NCBI RefSeq assembly: GCF_937616625.2
Contig: NC_065570.1
Span: 44,507,665 to 44,571,664, forward strand
DNA from: Mercurialis annua
Lineage: Eukaryota > Streptophyta > Magnoliopsida > Malpighiales > Euphorbiaceae
Direction: 5' to 3'
Length of the DNA stretch: 64,000 nt
The notes under the pieces are model-generated. The model had not been told where the DNA came from. It saw nothing but the letters and a program-made list of their open reading frames with translations, and did not search any database. Made by a program: the position numbers and the translations under genes. This document shows, one piece after another, positions 61,885 through 64,000 of the stretch (the first letter of the stretch is position 1; the number at the start of each line of letters is the position of its first letter).

Positions 61885-63394
61885 TGTTGGGTTTTATAGG
61901 TTCATAACGCAGCGGAATTTCAAAAATTTATCTAAAATTCCAAACCAAGATCCATGTAATTCGAATTAACAGAATAATTACTTACTTGTATGTCGAATTC
62001 AACAGCAATGTAGGAAGGAAGGAGGTGGTTCACTTTGGTGATACTTGGCCTCGGATCAGAAACGCCTCCAAAAGAACGCGTCCTCTACGAGTATCCACAC
62101 GAACAGACCTTAGCCAAAACTAGTGCTTGTGTGCTAGCACTATTGCTTCACAAGCAATTTCGAATTTTAGTGATTTAGTGAATAATGAATTTCGTGATTC
62201 TCAAACCAATTGCTTAATGTGTATTTATAGTGATAAACAACACTAGGGTTTGAGACAAATTCGAATTTCAATCTCATTGCAATTCTACAAGTTTATGTTT
62301 ATCAAAAACTCCTTTATGATAATTATCCATATATATTAATTATTATATTTATTATCTTCCAAAAATAATAAATTAAGGAGAACACTTATCCTTAAATTTC
62401 GAATTGATATATATTTATTAATATATATATTACGAATTATATATATATATATATAATTAATCTCTTAATCACATTGGGCTTGTACAACCCATAACTGTTT
62501 TGGGCCTGTCCTTAGTGTGCGACCCTGTAGGTTCATATAACGTTGGCAGTAGGCTCGAAATCCCTATTTCAGCCCACAAGTCATAAATGGTCTCTAGCAA
62601 GACATTATGACTACCCAAGTTATATGAATATCGATAATCCGATTTAACCATTTACAATAATATTTTAATCCCTTTGTCTCTCGATATCTAGAATGAATAT
62701 AAGGCATAGTTATGTCATTCTTATAATATTCAATCATTAGTTTCTTGACTCTAAGTAGACTGAAAATGATAACTTCTTATCAATTAGCATGGCCATGCAT
62801 TTTCTTCAGTCTATCTTCTTCAAGGGGCCCATAGATATCTTACTCAAATAAATGAGGGACAAATTCCTTCTCAGTCACTCACATTTCTCACATAGTTACT
62901 TTCATATCCAATGACAATCTATTCCATTATCCTGTTAAAGATAATGTAAGACTGTATCAAAATATGAAATAGCTATGTAGAAATCCATGATGATTTCAAG
63001 GTCAAAGGATTATACTAATAGAACTGTAATGAGAATTACTTATGACAGTGATCTATGTAGTATTCTCACAGTGGGTCATCCAGTGCCTTATTTCTCAAAT
63101 AGCACCTATGATTTGACTTAATATCTCATATACATGATTAGTAAAACATAATCATCAGTCAACATCATACTAGCCTCATTGTTGTATTAAGACTAGGGAT
63201 AGATGGTATATAATTCTTTTATTAAACCTAAGGGTTCTACTATCAAGTCACATATTTGATGACCTTAGAAAGAATTAACCATTCAAGTATTTTAATCATT
63301 AATATAAAATGATAAAAACTGTCAATCAATAAATAATAAAATGATAAAGTCAAAACATGGTCAAACATGATTGACCTAGTGCATATCACTAACA
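61885..63394 (-). repeat. 5' LTR of the copia element
   Basis: 1510 bp; partner of 54659-56228. Its (TA)n run (about 62434-62457) is shorter than that of the left LTR. It ends cactaaca at 63394 and is followed by the duplicated ctcca. Confidence 0.97.
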
Positions 63395-63870
63395 CTCCAA
63401 ATATTATCAACTACCCATTTTAATCAAAAATCCAGCACTGGTTTTATCAGATCCACCGCTGTCAGCAAACCACCGCAAATCCATCAATTCAAATAAATCC
63501 ACAAAATCTGGAAAACCCTCAGCCGCCAAAACCATCGATCAACAACCCATCAATCGACCCAATTTAATAACAACAGATTCTAAGTAACCATCACCGCACC
63601 TTACCAGTAGAAGAAGAAATTCCATCACCGCAGCAGAAAATTCAAGTCTCGCGTATTAAACCATCGCTGGAACCATTCGTTTCTTTTTTTTCTTCGACGA
63701 AACAAAAAGGAGGAGCAGCGTTGATGACGATGAATGGAAGATTCGTGGAGCAGCAAAAACAAACGGCACCGTAATTTTTCAATAGCAGAACGTAGGAAAC
63801 AATTTTAGAAAGTATTATTCAACACGGACATTTGAAACAGTAAAAGTGAGATTAATTAGGAGAAGATTAC
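63395..63870 (-). repeat. About 1.1-kb dispersed repeat, copy 2, right part
   Basis: Continuation of the repeat split by the copia element. Its reverse complement matches 33600-34075, with blocks gattgatgggttgttgatcg, ggcggctgagggttt, ggtttgctgacagcggtgga and aaaatgggtagttgata. The outer part, reading aatctcacttttactgtt on the minus strand, marks the distal end. Sequence after 63870 to the window end shows nothing recognisable. Confidence 0.85.
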
Positions 63871-64000
63871 AAAACTATATAAAAATTAATAAAGTTTACA
63901 AAAATGCTAGCTATACTCATTTATTACATTAGTATCTAAAAACTTAAAAAGTTTTCATTTTATATCTAACCACTAAATAAGAGACACATGTCTTACTCAA

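Larger units (their letters stand above)
54659..63394 (-). mobile_element. Full-length Ty1/copia LTR retrotransposon, recent insertion
   Basis: Bounded by 5-bp duplications ctcca (54654-54658 and 63395-63399), with LTRs 54659-56228 and 61885-63394, each with TG/CA ends. The element reads on the minus strand, so the right LTR is the 5' LTR. The primer-binding site tggtatcggagct (61883-61871, minus) is close to the complement of the initiator-Met tRNA 3' end, one base off the common plant copia form. The polypurine tract on the minus strand, agtgggaga, abuts the 3' LTR at 56229-56238. The LTRs differ by about 16 substitutions by eye plus a length change in a TA run (left about 78 bp, right about 24), pointing to a recent insertion. 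Gag-pol is complete in domain order but broken. The leader between the 5' LTR and gag is unusually long (about 1.7 kb) and holds two repeat arrays. Confidence 0.97.

Noticed and set aside
1..64000. tRNA and rRNA genes
   Set aside because: No cloverleaf with A- and B-box signatures or rRNA sequence was noticed by eye; a tRNA scan was not possible here.

Overview
The window is AT-rich nuclear DNA from a flowering plant, most likely a eudicot. It holds two intron-rich genes of plant-specific or eukaryotic families, with GT-AG introns and one GC-AG intron. Around them lie plant-type Ty1/copia, Ty3/gypsy, LINE, MULE-type, hAT-type and pogo-type transposable elements. I see no bacterial operon, CRISPR array, rRNA or convincing tRNA.

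Left third (1-24 kb) is transposon debris. It has degenerate atgtatc-type short repeats (1-1020) interrupted by a MITE with a 10-bp target-site duplication (TSD). A loose terminal-inverted-repeat (TIR) element follows at about 2.1-3.8 kb. A complete but decayed Ty3/gypsy element spans 4157-11694 on the minus strand; it has lost most of gag and carries an antisense coiled-coil ORF of the Tat-lineage type. Then come several TSD-bounded MITEs, two hAT-like palindromic elements, a perfect 32-bp-arm palindrome, a LINE reverse-transcriptase relic (about 17.9-19.5 kb) and an 894-bp MULE-type element.

Middle (24-52 kb) holds the two genes. On the plus strand, 25160-33260 encodes an apparently intact 1218-residue AAA-ATPase/bromodomain protein (ATAD2/Yta7 family; Arabidopsis counterpart BRAT1). 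On the minus strand, 51891-44475 encodes an uncharacterised plant protein of about 662 residues with a predicted C-terminal dsRNA-binding-like fold. I reconstructed both exon by exon with consistent reading phase. Between them lie further TIR elements, gttaacc- and gatacat-type short repeats, an orphan coding-like exon (40986-41330), long (TA)n tracts and a GC-rich gacgcg tract.

Right end (52-64 kb) has a single LRR exon fragment resembling SERK receptor kinases, and a full-length 8.7-kb Ty1/copia element (54659-63394, minus strand, TSD ctcca). Its LTRs differ at only about 16 sites by eye, yet gag-pol carries two in-frame stops and two frame disruptions. This copia element split an older repeat of about 1.1 kb whose second copy lies in inverted orientation at 33590-34735.

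In function, the BRAT1-like gene would act on acetylated chromatin and transcription, and the second gene may act on RNA. Nothing in the sequence links them. The rest is mainly a nested record of transposition.
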